From assembly GCF_003345255.1 (NCBI RefSeq), contig NZ_CP029331.1, positions 310,001 through 374,000 on the forward strand: a DNA stretch of 64,000 nucleotides. The letters are read 5' to 3'. Within the stretch, counting starts at the first letter, position 1. Each line of letters opens with the position of its first letter. The position numbers and the translations under genes were made by a program. The stretch comes from Pseudothauera hydrothermalis (GTDB lineage Bacteria > Pseudomonadota > Gammaproteobacteria > Burkholderiales > Rhodocyclaceae). This document shows, piece by piece, positions 8,437 through 18,541 of the stretch. A model generated the notes under the pieces. That model worked only from the letters and a program-made list of their open reading frames with translations, made no database searches and was not told where the DNA came from.

Positions 8437-8462
8437 ACGCCCGGCTGGACGCTGCCGGGCGT
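8437..8462. repeat. Intergenic stem-loop after liuA
   Basis: A perfect 9-bp inverted repeat, ACGCCCGGC/GCCGGGCGT, with an 8-nt loop lies between liuA and the thiolase gene. No T-run follows on either strand, so it is more likely an mRNA-stabilising or processing hairpin than an intrinsic terminator. Confidence 0.5.
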
Positions 8463-8505
8463 GTCAGCCAAACCCGCAACACATCCGAACCCACAGGAGT
8501 GAGTC

Positions 8506-9696
8506 ATGAATGATCCGGTTGTCATCGTTTCCGCAGCCCGCACCCCGATGGGAGGCTTTCAGGGCGAGCTTGCCGCGCTCACCGCGCCGCAGTTGGGGGC
8601 GGAGGCCATTCGCGCGGCGCTTGCGCGCGCGGGGCTGAATCCCGAACAAGTGCAGGAAGTCATCATGGGCTGCGTGCTGCCTGCCGGGCTGGGCCAAGCG
8701 CCGGCCCGCCAGGCTGCGCTGGGCGCGGGCTTGCCGTTGTCGGCCGGCTGCACCACGGTCAACAAGGTGTGCGGTTCGGGCATGAAGGCCACCATGCTGG
8801 CGCATGATCTGCTGCTGGCCGGTAGCAATGAAGTGATGGTGGCTGGCGGCATGGAATCCATGTCCAACGCGCCCTATCTGCTGCCCAAGGCGCGCGGCGG
8901 CTACCGCCTGGGCCACGGCCAGGTAGTGGACCACATGTTTTTCGACGGCCTGGAAGACCGCTATTCGGAGCAAAACAAGGGCCGCTTGATGGGTACGTTT
9001 GCCGAAGACTGCGCTGCACATTACCGCTTCAGCCGCGAAGCACAGGATGAATTTGCGATGGCTTCGACCACTCGGGCGCAGAAAGCCATCCGGGAAGGTC
9101 TATTCAAGTGGGAAGTGGCCCCGGTCACCGTTGCCGGGCGCAAGGGCGATGTGGTGGTGGAAAACGACGAGCAGCCGCTCAAAGCTCAACTGGAAAAAAT
9201 CCCCACCCTCAAACCGGCTTTCAGCAAAACCGGCACGGTCACCGCGGCCAATTCCAGTTCCATCTCCGATGGCGCCGCCGCGCTGGTGCTGATGCGCCGC
9301 TCCACCGCCGAAAAGCTCGGCCTGCAACCGCTGGCGACCATTCTCGCGCATGCCACCCATTCGCAGGCCCCGGAGTGGTTTACCACCGCCCCGGTCGGTG
9401 CCATGCAAAAGGTGCTGGACAAGCTCGGTTGGCAGGTTGGCGATGTCGATTTGTGGGAAATCAACGAGGCGTTTGCGGTGGTGACCATGGCCGCGATGAA
9501 GGAGTTGAACCTGCCGCATGACAAAGTCAACGTGCACGGCGGCGCCTGCGCCTTGGGCCACCCGATCGGTGCTTCCGGTGCGCGCATCGTGGTCACCTTG
9601 CTCGGTGCGCTGCGCCAGTACGGCTTGAAGCGCGGCGTGGCCAGCCTGTGCATCGGCGGCGGCGAGGCCACTGCGCTGGCCGTGGAACTGGCGTAG
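8506..9696 (+). CDS. Acetyl-CoA C-acyltransferase (thiolase)
   Basis: A 396-residue type II thiolase. The acyl-accepting Cys89 is in NKVCGSGM, the [15 protein letters not shown] block carries the catalytic His near residue 350, and Cys382 in CIGGGEA is the second base. Such enzymes condense or cleave acetoacetyl-CoA. In this cluster it would split acetoacetyl-CoA from the HMG-CoA lyase branch, and it could also feed the PHA pathway served by the nearby phaC. A GGAGTGA-type site precedes ATG 8506. The chain-length specificity cannot be read from the sequence. Confidence 0.92.
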   Translation: MNDPVVIVSAARTPMGGFQGELAALTAPQLGAEAIRAALARAGLNPEQVQEVIMGCVLPAGLGQAPARQAALGAGLPLSAGCTTVNKVCGSGMKATMLAHDLLLAGSNEVMVAGGMESMSNAPYLLPKARGGYRLGHGQVVDHMFFDGLEDRYSEQNKGRLMGTFAEDCAAHYRFSREAQDEFAMASTTRAQKAIREGLFKWEVAPVTVAGRKGDVVVENDEQPLKAQLEKIPTLKPAFSKTGTVTAANSSSISDGAAALVLMRRSTAEKLGLQPLATILAHATHSQAPEWFTTAPVGAMQKVLDKLGWQVGDVDLWEINEAFAVVTMAAMKELNLPHDKVNVHGGACALGHPIGASGARIVVTLLGALRQYGLKRGVASLCIGGGEATALAVELA

Positions 9697-9808
9697 CGGC
9701 GGGCTGGCCGGCGACCGCAGCGTCGGTTGCCGGCAGGCCGTCTGGCGAAAGCCGGCCGTTCCTGCCGGAGGCCGCGCGGTTTTTGTTAGGTATTCAGGAC
9801 ACCATGCA

Positions 9809-10942
9809 ATGATCCTTACCCAAGAACAGGAAATGATCCGCGACGCAATGCGTGCCTTTGCGCAAGAGCGCCTGGCGCCATTCGCCGCCGAATGGGACCG
9901 CCACCACACTTTCCCGCGCGAAGCGTTGCGGGAACTGGCTGCGCTGGGTGCGCTCGGCATGGTGGTGCCGGAACAGTGGGGCGGCGCGGGTCTGGACTAT
10001 ATGAGCCTGGTGCTGGCCTTGGAGGAGATCGCCGCCGGCGATGGGGCCACGTCCACCATCGTCAGCGTGCAGAACTCGCTACCCTGCGGCATTCTCAACC
10101 GTTTTGGCACCGATGCGCAGAAAGAAGCTTGGCTCAAGCCGCTTGCCCGAGGCGAAAAACTGGGCTGCTTTTGTCTGACCGAACCGCATGTCGGCTCGGA
10201 TGCCGCAGCCATCCGCACCAGCGCGGTGCGCGAAGGCGACTACTGGGTGCTCAACGGCGTCAAGCAATTCATCACCACCGGCAAGCATGCCGACGTGGCG
10301 ATCGTTTTTGCGGTCACCGACAAGGCGGCCGGTAAAAAAGGCATCACCTGCTTTCTGGTGCCGGCCGACTCGCCCGGCTACCAGGTCGGTCGCATCGAAG
10401 AAAAAATGGGCCAACGCGCCTCGGACACCACCCAGATTCTGTTCGAAAACTGCCGGATTCCGGTCGATCATGTCATCGGTCAGGAGGGTGAAGGCTACAA
10501 GATCGCGCTCGCCAACCTGGAAGCCGGGCGGATCGGCATTGCCGCGCAGTGTCTGGGCATGGCGCGCGCTGCGCTGGAGGCTGCGGTCAAGTATGCGCAG
10601 GAGCGCGAAGCCTTCGGCAAGCCGATCTTCGAGCACCAGGCGGTGAATTTCCGCTTGGCCGACATGGCCACCCGCCTGGAGGCCGCCCGTCAGTTGGTCT
10701 GGCACGCCGCCAGCCTCAAGGACGCCGGCCGGCCCTGCCTCAAGGAGGCCTCGATGGCCAAACTGTTCGCCTCCGAAATGGCCGAATCCGTGTGCTCGGA
10801 CGCGATCCAGGTGCACGGCGGCTACGGTTATGTGAGCGACTTTCCGGTCGAGCGCATCTACCGTGACGTGCGGGTGTGCCAGATCTACGAAGGCGCTTCC
10901 GACATCCAGCGCATGGTCATCGGCCGCGCGCTGGCGGGCTGA
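9809..10942 (+). CDS. Acyl-CoA dehydrogenase, short/branched-chain type
   Basis: A 377-residue FAD acyl-CoA dehydrogenase, distinct from liuA. Motifs include [13 protein letters not shown] for FAD/substrate binding and [20 protein letters not shown]. Its catalytic Glu sits in the C-terminal [15 protein letters not shown], as in butyryl- and medium-chain enzymes. It probably handles a short straight- or branched-chain acyl-CoA and donates electrons to ETF. It is preceded by a 112-bp GC-rich gap and followed by a long-loop terminator, so it ends the first liu transcript. The exact substrate is unresolved. Confidence 0.9.
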   Translation: MILTQEQEMIRDAMRAFAQERLAPFAAEWDRHHTFPREALRELAALGALGMVVPEQWGGAGLDYMSLVLALEEIAAGDGATSTIVSVQNSLPCGILNRFGTDAQKEAWLKPLARGEKLGCFCLTEPHVGSDAAAIRTSAVREGDYWVLNGVKQFITTGKHADVAIVFAVTDKAAGKKGITCFLVPADSPGYQVGRIEEKMGQRASDTTQILFENCRIPVDHVIGQEGEGYKIALANLEAGRIGIAAQCLGMARAALEAAVKYAQEREAFGKPIFEHQAVNFRLADMATRLEAARQLVWHAASLKDAGRPCLKEASMAKLFASEMAESVCSDAIQVHGGYGYVSDFPVERIYRDVRVCQIYEGASDIQRMVIGRALAG

Positions 10943-10958
10943 AGCCGAGTGAGTTGAC

Positions 10959-11036
10959 GGTTCCGCGGGCCCCACGCCTCCGGGATTCCCAAGCCTCCCT
11001 CTCCAACCCTGGGGGTGTCCGCGGAACCTTTTTTAT
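10959..11036 (+). terminator. Long-loop intrinsic terminator
   Basis: GGTTCCGCGG (10959-10968) pairs perfectly with CCGCGGAACC (11019-11028), and TTTTTTATT follows directly. The 50-nt loop contains further GC-rich sequence. It separates the acyl-CoA dehydrogenase from the isomerase gene. Confidence 0.7.
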
Positions 11037-11064
11037 TGACCGACCCTTGCAGGCAGCGCACACC

Positions 11065-11667
11065 ATGGCCGAACCGATCGACTTTTACTTCGACTTCTCT
11101 TCGCCTTACGGCTACTTCATGGCCGAAAAAATCGACGAGCTGGCCGCCGCCCACGGGCGCAGCGTGCGTTGGCGGCCTTTCCTGCTGGGCGCGGTGTATA
11201 AGCACACCGGCGCCAAGCTGATGTTGGAGGCACCGCTCAAAGGCCCTTATGTGTTCCGCGACTTCGCGCGCACCGCGGCGTTTTACGGCTTGCCTTGGAC
11301 GGTGCCGCAGCCCTTCCCGGTGGGCACCCAGGTTGCGGCGCGCGCTTTTTACTGGCTGCTCGACCAGGACGAAGCGCGGGCCCGTCGCTTTGCATTGGAT
11401 ATTTATCGGACCTATTTTGCCCAGGGGCGCGACATTTCCCAGGAAGCCGTGGTGGCGGACGTGGCCGCAGCCGCCGGCGCCGATCGTGGCGCATTGGTGC
11501 AGGCGCTCTGCGGCGAGGCGGTCCGCAATCGTCTGCGGGACGAATGCGCCCAGGCCATCGCGCGCGGCGTGTTCGGCTCACCGTTTGTGATCGTCGATGG
11601 CGAACCGTTTTGGGGCGCTGACCGCATCCCGCAGATCGAGCGCTGGCTGAAAAACGGACCGTTTTGA
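11065..11667 (+). CDS. 2-hydroxychromene-2-carboxylate isomerase-like (DsbA/GST-kappa fold)
   Basis: A 200-residue thioredoxin-fold protein of the DsbA/HCCA isomerase family. It opens with DFYFDFSSPYGYFM, where Ser replaces the Cys-X-X-Cys of DsbA, and closes with GVFGSPFVIVDGEPFWG, the cis-Pro region that defines the group. Founding members isomerise 2-hydroxychromene-2-carboxylate with glutathione in naphthalene breakdown, but many homologues sit in fatty and branched acid clusters with unknown substrates. A terminator separates it from the upstream dehydrogenase. ATG 11065 lacks a strong ribosome site. Role here is uncertain. Confidence 0.8.
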   Translation: MAEPIDFYFDFSSPYGYFMAEKIDELAAAHGRSVRWRPFLLGAVYKHTGAKLMLEAPLKGPYVFRDFARTAAFYGLPWTVPQPFPVGTQVAARAFYWLLDQDEARARRFALDIYRTYFAQGRDISQEAVVADVAAAAGADRGALVQALCGEAVRNRLRDECAQAIARGVFGSPFVIVDGEPFWGADRIPQIERWLKNGPF

Positions 11668-11685
11668 GGGCCGTGCAGCCGGGGC

Positions 11686-12747
11686 TCAAATGTGTGCCGC
11701 CTCGACTCCGTCTTCTGCCTTCGCCCTGAACCGCCCTGGCGCCATGCCGGTCCAGTCACGAAATGCCCGCGAAAAACTCTTTTCGCTGTCGAAACCCACT
11801 GCGGCGGCAATTTGCTTGATCGGTTTGCGGGTTTGCAGCAGCAGTCGGATGGCCCGCTCGCGGCGCGCTTCGTCTTTGAGGCGCTGCAGCGACACGCCTT
11901 CGGCCTTCAATTGGCGGTGCAAGGTGCGCACCGACATGTTGAGCTGGGCGGCCAACTCTTCCGCGGTGCGGACCAGGCCGGCACTGTTGGCAAGGATCTG
12001 GCGGACGCTGTGCACCAGCAGACGGTCGCGGCGGTAGTGATGCACGGTCAGTGGCAGGGCGCGCTGCAGCATGGCGCGCAGGGCCTGGTCGTCGCGGCAC
12101 AATGGCAGTCCCAGGTAGCGGGCGTCGAAGCTCAAACCCGCGGCTTCGGCGTCAAAGCGCAGCGGGCCGGGGAAAAGGTAGGGGTAGGCGTCGGCGTGCC
12201 GCGGGGCGGGGAAGGGCAGCGTGGTTTCCACCAGCGCGATGCGTGAATCGATCAGCCAGCAGGCGTAGCCGAGCAGATTGCGCAGCATGGAGACCAGGCA
12301 GAACTCGCGCATCGCGCCGAAGTCTCGCTCTTCGGTTATGCGGATGGTGGCGAGCTGGCGGGTGTGGGTCAGTGTCAGCGCCAGATCGTCGGTCAACAGA
12401 CGGTGATGACGGCACCAGCGTTTGAGCGCCACTTCCAGCGTGGGCGAGGTGAGCGAGGCGCGCGCCAGCATGCCATAACTGCCCCACGGCAGACGGCGGG
12501 AGAACCAGCCCAGCGCTTCGTCGTCCAGTTCCTGCATGGCCAGCGCGGAGATGGTTTCCATTTGTGCAGCGGTGACCCGTGCGTCGGGGTCGTTCAGAGC
12601 GTCTGCCGAAATCTGCGCCTGACGCAGCGCGTTGGCCGGATCCTGCCCGCGTACCCGGTACCCGAGGACGATCGCACGGATAAAGGCCATCGGCGTGACG
12701 GCTCGGCCGCGGGTAAGATCGAGTGGAGCGGGCAGGTGCGTTTTCAT
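11686..12747 (-). CDS. AraC-family transcriptional regulator
   Basis: A 353-residue regulator with an N-terminal arabinose-binding-like effector domain (about residues 25-215) and a C-terminal AraC double helix-turn-helix (about 250-345). The second HTH shows IAAAVGFDSEKSFSRAFRDW, typical of the family. It is divergent from the methylcrotonyl-CoA carboxylase operon across 116 bases, so it may activate that operon. The effector is unknown. The MerR protein at 6215 is the other local regulator, giving the liu cluster two potential controllers. Confidence 0.88.
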   Translation of the reverse strand: MKTHLPAPLDLTRGRAVTPMAFIRAIVLGYRVRGQDPANALRQAQISADALNDPDARVTAAQMETISALAMQELDDEALGWFSRRLPWGSYGMLARASLTSPTLEVALKRWCRHHRLLTDDLALTLTHTRQLATIRITEERDFGAMREFCLVSMLRNLLGYACWLIDSRIALVETTLPFPAPRHADAYPYLFPGPLRFDAEAAGLSFDARYLGLPLCRDDQALRAMLQRALPLTVHHYRRDRLLVHSVRQILANSAGLVRTAEELAAQLNMSVRTLHRQLKAEGVSLQRLKDEARRERAIRLLLQTRKPIKQIAAAVGFDSEKSFSRAFRDWTGMAPGRFRAKAEDGVEAAHI

Positions 12748-12863
12748 CGGTCGGCATCCTGCGCTGGCGTGGCAGAAATTGCAACCATGTTGGCAGCCGC
12801 GCGGGGGTGTTTGCCGCTAGGCTTTCCAGATATCCCGGTCACGAGTGTTGAGGACGAGGAGAC

Positions 12864-14471
12864 ATGAGCACGATCAAATCCGCGATCAATCCGCGCAGTG
12901 CGGAATTTCAGGCCAATGCCGCAACCATGCGCGGGCTGGTCGATGACTTGCGGGACAAGGTCGCCCGCATCATTCAAGGCGGCGGTGAGGCGGCGCGCGC
13001 CAAGCACACCGCGCGTGGCAAACTGCTGCCGCGCGACCGGGTGGACCATTTGCTCGATCCGGGCACGGCCTTTCTGGAAATCGGCCAGATGGCCGCCTTT
13101 GGCATGTATGACGATGACGCCCCCTCGGCCGGGCTGATCGCCGGCGTTGGCCGGGTGCAGGGCGTCGAATGCATGATCGTGGCCAACGATGCCACGGTCA
13201 AGGGCGGCACCTACTACCCGATGACGGTGAAGAAGCACCTGCGCGCGCAGGAAATCGCCGAACAGAACAACCTGCCCTGCATCTACCTGGTGGATTCGGG
13301 CGGTGCGTTCTTGCCCCGGCAGGACGAAGTCTTCCCCGACCGCGACCATTTCGGTCGTATCTTCTTCAACCAAGCCAATATGTCGGCCAAGGGCATTCCG
13401 CAAATCGCCGTGGTGATGGGCTCATGTACCGCGGGCGGGGCCTATGTGCCGGCGATGTCGGATGAAACGGTGATCGTCAAAAACCAGGGCACCATTTTCC
13501 TTGGCGGCCCCCCGTTGGTGAAGGCCGCAACTGGCGAAGTGGTGAGCGCCGAAGAGCTGGGCGGCGGCGATGTGCACACCCGCCTTTCCGGCGTGGCCGA
13601 CCACCTGGCCGAGAACGACAACCATGCGCTGTCGATTGCCCGGCGGATCGTCGCCAACCTCAACCGGGTCAAGCCGCAAGGGTTGGCGCTGGGCGAGGGC
13701 GAGGCGCCGATCTACGATCCGGAGGAAATCTACGGCATCATCCCCACCGACACCCGCAAGCCCTTCGATGTGCGCGAGATCATCGCACGGGTCGTCGACG
13801 GTTCGCGTTTTGACGAATTCAAGGCGCGTTATGGCCCCACCCTGGTGTGCGGCTTCGCCCAACTTTATGGCTACCCGGTGGGCATCGTCGCCAACAACGG
13901 CATTTTGTTTGGCGAGTCGGCGCAAAAGGGCGCGCATTTCATCGAATTGTGCGGCCAACGCGGCATTCCGTTGCTGTTCCTGCAAAACATCACCGGCTTC
14001 ATGGTCGGGCGCAAATACGAAAATGGCGGCATCGCCAAAGACGGCGCCAAGATGGTGACCGCGGTATCCACTGTCCAGGTGCCCAAAATCACTACGCTGA
14101 TCGGCGGCAGCTTTGGTGCCGGCAACTATGGCATGTGCGGGCGGGCGTTCAGTCCGCGTTTTCTGTGGACCTGGCCTAACAGCCGGATCAGCGTCATGGG
14201 CGGCGAACAGGCTGCCAGCGTGCTGGCTACGGTGCGCCGTGACGGTATCGAAGCCAAGGGTGGCCATTGGAGCAAGGAAGAAGAAGAAGCTTTCAAGGCG
14301 CCCATCCGCGAGCAGTACGAAGTGCAGGGTCATCCCTACTATGCCACCGCACGGCTGTGGGATGACGGCGTGATCGATCCGGCGCAGACCCGGCGGGTGC
14401 TGGGGCTGTCGCTGTCGGCTGCGCTCAATGCGCCGATTGCGCTGACCAAGTTCGGCGTGTTCCGTATGTAA
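12864..14471 (+). CDS. liuB: 3-methylcrotonyl-CoA carboxylase, beta (carboxyltransferase) subunit
   Basis: A 535-residue carboxyltransferase that moves CO2 from carboxybiotin to 3-methylcrotonyl-CoA, giving 3-methylglutaconyl-CoA. Conserved blocks are the N-terminal [18 protein letters not shown], the [16 protein letters not shown] oxyanion region and the C-terminal [12 protein letters not shown] and [16 protein letters not shown]. Length and order match MccB/LiuB. A GAGGAG site precedes ATG 12864. It starts a four-gene unit with hydratase, alpha subunit and HMG-CoA lyase, with 10-19 bases between genes. Confidence 0.95.
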   Translation: MSTIKSAINPRSAEFQANAATMRGLVDDLRDKVARIIQGGGEAARAKHTARGKLLPRDRVDHLLDPGTAFLEIGQMAAFGMYDDDAPSAGLIAGVGRVQGVECMIVANDATVKGGTYYPMTVKKHLRAQEIAEQNNLPCIYLVDSGGAFLPRQDEVFPDRDHFGRIFFNQANMSAKGIPQIAVVMGSCTAGGAYVPAMSDETVIVKNQGTIFLGGPPLVKAATGEVVSAEELGGGDVHTRLSGVADHLAENDNHALSIARRIVANLNRVKPQGLALGEGEAPIYDPEEIYGIIPTDTRKPFDVREIIARVVDGSRFDEFKARYGPTLVCGFAQLYGYPVGIVANNGILFGESAQKGAHFIELCGQRGIPLLFLQNITGFMVGRKYENGGIAKDGAKMVTAVSTVQVPKITTLIGGSFGAGNYGMCGRAFSPRFLWTWPNSRISVMGGEQAASVLATVRRDGIEAKGGHWSKEEEEAFKAPIREQYEVQGHPYYATARLWDDGVIDPAQTRRVLGLSLSAALNAPIALTKFGVFRM

Positions 14472-14489
14472 GGCGGGCGAGGAGACGAC

Positions 14490-15278
14490 ATGTACGAAAC
14501 CCTGGAAATCGAACTGAAGAACGGCGTGGCCACGGTGTGGATGAACCGCCCGGACGTGCATAACGCTTTCAATGCACAGCTGATCGCCGACCTCACCGCG
14601 GCCTGCCGCCAGCTCGACGCTGACGACACGGTGCGGGTGGTGGTGCTGGCCGGGCGTGGCAAGAGTTTTTCGGCCGGCGCCGACCTGAACTGGATGAAAG
14701 CCGCCGGTGCCGCCAGCGAGGCGGACAACTTTGCCGACGCAATGAAGCTCGCCGGCATGCTGCGCACCCTGGCCGAACTGGACAAGCCCACCATCGCGCG
14801 GGTGCATGGTGCGGCGCTGGGTGGCGGCATGGGGTTGGCCAGCGCTTGCGATATGTGTGTGGCCGGTGACCGCGCGGTGTTTGCCACCTCCGAGGTCAAG
14901 TTCGGCATCATCCCCGCGGCCATCAGCCCGTATGTGATCCGCGCCATTGGCGAACGCCAAGCCTACCGTTACTTCCAGACCGCGGAGCGCATCGATGCTG
15001 CGCGCGCGCTCGCCTTGGGGCTGGCGCACGAAGTGGTGGCCAGCGAAGTGCTGGACGCCAAGGTGGCCGAGATCGTCGAGGCTTTGCTGCTGGGCGGCCC
15101 CAAAGCGCAGGCGGCGGCCAAGCGCCTGATCCGTGCGGTGGGCAACCGGCCGCTGTCCGATGCGGTGGTCGAAGACACCGCGCGGCGTATTGCGCAACTG
15201 CGTGCCACGCCGGAAGCGCGCGAGGGCTTGAGCGCCTTCCTGGACAAGCGTCCGGCCCAGTGGGTGCCGAGGGCCTGA
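14490..15278 (+). CDS. liuC: Enoyl-CoA hydratase family, probable methylglutaconyl-CoA hydratase
   Basis: A 262-residue crotonase-fold protein. The oxyanion hole stretches are FSAGADLNWMK and the HGAALGGGMGLASACD block, followed by ATSEVKFGIIP with the acidic residue expected near the active site. Its place between the two carboxylase subunits, with 18 and 15 bases on either side, points to hydration of 3-methylglutaconyl-CoA to HMG-CoA, the step between carboxylase and lyase. Assignment of the exact substrate depends on this context. Confidence 0.9.
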   Translation: MYETLEIELKNGVATVWMNRPDVHNAFNAQLIADLTAACRQLDADDTVRVVVLAGRGKSFSAGADLNWMKAAGAASEADNFADAMKLAGMLRTLAELDKPTIARVHGAALGGGMGLASACDMCVAGDRAVFATSEVKFGIIPAAISPYVIRAIGERQAYRYFQTAERIDAARALALGLAHEVVASEVLDAKVAEIVEALLLGGPKAQAAAKRLIRAVGNRPLSDAVVEDTARRIAQLRATPEAREGLSAFLDKRPAQWVPRA

Positions 15279-15293
15279 GGAGGGAAGCAAACA

Positions 15294-17297
15294 ATGTTCG
15301 AAAAGATTTTGATCGCCAATCGCGGAGAGATTGCCTGCCGCGTCATCAAAACTGCCCGCCGCATGGGCATCAAAACCGTGGCGGTGTATTCGGAGGCCGA
15401 TGCCAACGCGCGTCATGTGTGCCTGGCCGACGAGGCGGTACTGATCGGACCTGCGGCTGCGCGCGAGAGCTATCTGGTGATCGAGCGCATCATTGCCGCG
15501 GCCAAGGCCACTGGCGCGCAGGCCATCCATCCGGGCTATGGCTTTCTGTCCGAGAACGAAGACTTCTGCCACGCCTGCATTGATGCCGGTATCGTCTTCA
15601 TCGGCCCGCCGGTGGCGGCCATTCGCGCCATGGGCTCCAAGTCGGAAGCCAAGAAGCTGATGGAAGCGGCCGGCGTGCCGCTCACCCCCGGCTACCATGG
15701 CGACGATCAGGACCCGGCGCATTTACACCGACAGGCCGATGCCATCGGCTATCCGGTGCTGATCAAGGCCGCCGCAGGCGGGGGCGGCAAGGGCATGCGC
15801 CTGGTGGAAAAATCCGAGGACTTCCTGGAGCTGCTCGCCTCCTGCAAGCGCGAGGCAGCCTCCAGCTTTGGCGACGACCATGTGTTGGTGGAAAAGTACA
15901 TTACCCGGCCGCGGCACATCGAAATCCAGGTGTTCGGCGACACCCATGGCAACATGGTGTATCTGTTCGAGCGCGACTGCTCGGTACAGCGCCGTCATCA
16001 GAAGGTGCTGGAAGAAGCGCCCGCTCCCGGTATGACGCCCGAGCGCCGCGCGGCGATGGGCAAAGCTGCGGTCGATGCCGCCAAGGCGGTGGGCTATGTC
16101 GGTGCCGGTACGGTGGAGTTCATCGCCAATCAGGACGGCTCGTTCTACTTCATGGAGATGAACACCCGGCTACAGGTCGAGCACCCGGTCACCGAGATGA
16201 TCACCGGGCTGGACCTGGTCGAATGGCAACTGCGCGTGGCCGCGGGCGAAAAACTGCCGTTGACCCAAGAACAATTGCAGATCCGCGGCCATGCGCTGGA
16301 AGCGCGTATTTACGCCGAAGACCCGGCCAAGGGCTTTTTGCCGTCCACCGGCAAGCTGCTTCACCTGGCGCCGCCGGCCGAATCCCTGCATGTGCGGGTG
16401 GATACCGGCGTGGAGGAAGGTGACGAAATCAGCCCGCACTACGACCCGATGATCGCCAAGCTGATCGTCTGGGACGTCAACCGCGACCGCGCGCTGGCCC
16501 GCATGTTGCAGGCGCTGGCCGACTATCGCGTGGTCGGGGTGGTCAACAACATCGACTTTCTTGCGCGGCTGGTGGCGTGTCCGGCCTTTGCCAACGCCGA
16601 CCTGGACACCGGCTTGATCGAGCGAGAAAAGGATTACCTGTTTCCGCAAGATCGGAGCGCGCCGGATGAAGTTTTCTTCATCGCCGCGCTGGCCGAATTG
16701 CTGCGCGAATCCGAACGCGCCCAAAAAAATGCGCGGCGCGACACCCATCCGGCCTCGCCCTGGCATGCGCGCGACGGTTGGCGCCTGAACGCCACCGCCC
16801 AGCGGGTGCTCTTGTTCCGTTGGCAAGAACAGGAAGCCGCGGTCACCGTGGCCTATCTGGCCGACGGCTATCGTCTCAGCCTCGATGGGCGCAGTGTCAC
16901 CGCGCGTGGCGAGCTCAACCCGCGCGGGCTGCTGCGGGTGGACTTCGACGGCAAGCGCCTGGACGCCACGGTGATTGCTGCCGCCGGCCGCCGCCACGTG
17001 TTTGCTCAGGGCCGGGCCTGGTCGCTGGCCGCGGTCGATCCCTTGCATCACGCCGGCGAAGGGGGCGGCATTGAAGGCGGGTTGGTGGCGCCGATGCCGG
17101 GCAAGGTCATTGCCCTGGTTGCCGCCGAAGGTGCCAAGGTGGAAAAGGGGGCGCCGCTCTTGATTCTGGAGGCGATGAAGATGGAGCACACCATCACCGC
17201 GCCCGCCGCAGGCACGGTCAAGGCGTTTCGCTTCGGTGTGGGCGACCAGGTGGGCGACGGCGCCGAACTGGTCGAGTTCGAGCCGGCCGCCGGCTGA
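15294..17297 (+). CDS. liuD: 3-methylcrotonyl-CoA carboxylase, alpha (biotin-containing) subunit
   Basis: A 667-residue biotin carboxylase plus biotin carrier protein. The ATP-grasp carboxylase domain fills the first 450 residues, with the glycine-rich KAAAGGGGKGMR nucleotide loop and EMNTRLQVEHPVTE. A connecting region follows, and the biotinyl domain holds EAMKMEH with Lys629 as the attachment site. It carboxylates its own biotin for use by the beta subunit. An AGGAGG site lies before ATG 15294. Spacing to the next gene is 10 bases. Confidence 0.95.
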   Translation: MFEKILIANRGEIACRVIKTARRMGIKTVAVYSEADANARHVCLADEAVLIGPAAARESYLVIERIIAAAKATGAQAIHPGYGFLSENEDFCHACIDAGIVFIGPPVAAIRAMGSKSEAKKLMEAAGVPLTPGYHGDDQDPAHLHRQADAIGYPVLIKAAAGGGGKGMRLVEKSEDFLELLASCKREAASSFGDDHVLVEKYITRPRHIEIQVFGDTHGNMVYLFERDCSVQRRHQKVLEEAPAPGMTPERRAAMGKAAVDAAKAVGYVGAGTVEFIANQDGSFYFMEMNTRLQVEHPVTEMITGLDLVEWQLRVAAGEKLPLTQEQLQIRGHALEARIYAEDPAKGFLPSTGKLLHLAPPAESLHVRVDTGVEEGDEISPHYDPMIAKLIVWDVNRDRALARMLQALADYRVVGVVNNIDFLARLVACPAFANADLDTGLIEREKDYLFPQDRSAPDEVFFIAALAELLRESERAQKNARRDTHPASPWHARDGWRLNATAQRVLLFRWQEQEAAVTVAYLADGYRLSLDGRSVTARGELNPRGLLRVDFDGKRLDATVIAAAGRRHVFAQGRAWSLAAVDPLHHAGEGGGIEGGLVAPMPGKVIALVAAEGAKVEKGAPLLILEAMKMEHTITAPAAGTVKAFRFGVGDQVGDGAELVEFEPAAG

Positions 17298-17307
17298 GGA
17301 GGCGATC

Positions 17308-18234
17308 ATGGACCTGCCCAAGACCGTTCGTCTGGTCGAAGTCGGCCCGCGCGACGGGCTGCAGAACGAAAAGCAGCTGGTGCCGGCCGACACCAAGGTG
17401 GAGCTGATCCGCCGCCTGGCCGCCGCCGGACTGACTACCATCGAAGTGACCTCCTTCGTGTCTCCGAAGTGGGTGCCGCAGATGGCTGACAGCACCGAGG
17501 TGCTCAGCCGGGTGCTCGGTGGCGCAGCGCCGGCCGGGCTCGACTACCCGGTGCTCACCCCCAACCTCAAGGGCTTCGAGGCCGCACTGGCGGCCGGCGC
17601 CCGCGAGGTGGCGGTGTTCGGCGCGGCCAGTGAAACTTTCAGCCAAAAGAACATCAATTGCTCGATTGCCGAATCGCTGGCGCGCTTTCGCCCGGTTACC
17701 GAAGCGGCGCAAGCCGCCGGGGTGCGGGTGCGCGGCTATGTCTCCTGCGTGGCCGGTTGCCCGTATGAAGGGCCGGTGGCGCCGGAGAAAGTTGCTGAAG
17801 TGGCCGAAACCCTGCTGGCCATGGGGTGTTATGAAATCTCCCTGGGCGATACCATAGGCACCGGTAACCCGGCCTCCATCCGCCGTATGCTCGAAGCGGT
17901 GCTGCGCCGCGTGCCCGCCGAGCGCCTGGCTGGCCACTACCATGATACCTACGGCATGGCCGCCGCCAATGTGTACGCCTCTCTGCAGATGGGCGTGGCG
18001 GTGTTCGACGCCTCGGTCGGCGGTCTGGGCGGTTGTCCTTACGCCGCGGGGGCCTCCGGCAATGTCGCCACCGAGGACCTGGTCTGGCTGTTCGACGGCA
18101 TGGGGCTGCAGACCGGCATCGACCTGGATGCGCTGGTGGATGTGGCCGCCTGGATCAGCGCCCAGCTCGGCCGCCAACCGGCCTCGCGCGTGGCCCGCGC
18201 GGTGCTGGCCAAGCGCGCCAAGGCTTGCGCCTGA
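17308..18234 (+). CDS. liuE: Hydroxymethylglutaryl-CoA lyase
   Basis: A 308-residue TIM-barrel lyase that cleaves HMG-CoA to acetoacetate and acetyl-CoA, finishing leucine degradation. It begins with VEVGPRDGLQNE, which supplies the metal-binding and catalytic Arg-Asp pair. The C-terminal GLGGCPYAAGASGN contains the conserved active-site Cys in the signature loop, preceded by GHYHDTYGMA with metal-ligand histidines. A GAGGAGG site precedes ATG 17308. It is the last gene of the carboxylase operon. Confidence 0.95.
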   Translation: MDLPKTVRLVEVGPRDGLQNEKQLVPADTKVELIRRLAAAGLTTIEVTSFVSPKWVPQMADSTEVLSRVLGGAAPAGLDYPVLTPNLKGFEAALAAGAREVAVFGAASETFSQKNINCSIAESLARFRPVTEAAQAAGVRVRGYVSCVAGCPYEGPVAPEKVAEVAETLLAMGCYEISLGDTIGTGNPASIRRMLEAVLRRVPAERLAGHYHDTYGMAAANVYASLQMGVAVFDASVGGLGGCPYAAGASGNVATEDLVWLFDGMGLQTGIDLDALVDVAAWISAQLGRQPASRVARAVLAKRAKACA

Positions 18235-18349
18235 CATCGCTGCCGGAGCGGCCTGGGCCGCGATTGGGTCGCAGGACGGGGAACCACGACGCGCAGCGCA
18301 ACATCGAAGCCACGCCCCAGGACAACAACGACTGCACCCCCGACCGACC

Positions 18350-18541
18350 ATGAGCATTCCCTCCCCCTGCATCAATGTCTGCCGCATGGACGCCCAACGC
18401 CAGTTCTGCGAGGGCTGTTTGCGCACCATTGCGGAAATCACCGCCTGGAGTCGCGCCGACGATGCCGAGCGGCTGCGCATTTTGGCTGCGGTGGCCGAGC
18501 GCCGCGCGGCGCGGGCTGCCAGCGGAGAGGCGGCGCGATGA
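18350..18541 (+). CDS. DUF1289 small cysteine-motif protein
   Basis: A 63-residue protein with SPCINVCRM near the start and FCEGCLRTIAEI after it, giving a C-x3-C ... C-x2-C pattern typical of DUF1289 proteins. The four cysteines suggest a small metal-binding fold, but no biochemical role is known to me. Charged Arg/Ala-rich helix follows. The stop overlaps the start of the next gene (ATGA), and that gene carries a related motif. Confidence 0.82.
   Translation: MSIPSPCINVCRMDAQRQFCEGCLRTIAEITAWSRADDAERLRILAAVAERRAARAASGEAAR

Noticed and set aside
8437-8462. Stem-loop after liuA considered as a terminator
   Set aside because: No T-run follows on either strand, so it is listed only as a hairpin.
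13422-15722. 766-codon minus-strand open frame across liuB and liuC
   Set aside because: It runs antisense through three well-supported genes and shows no domain or ribosome site.
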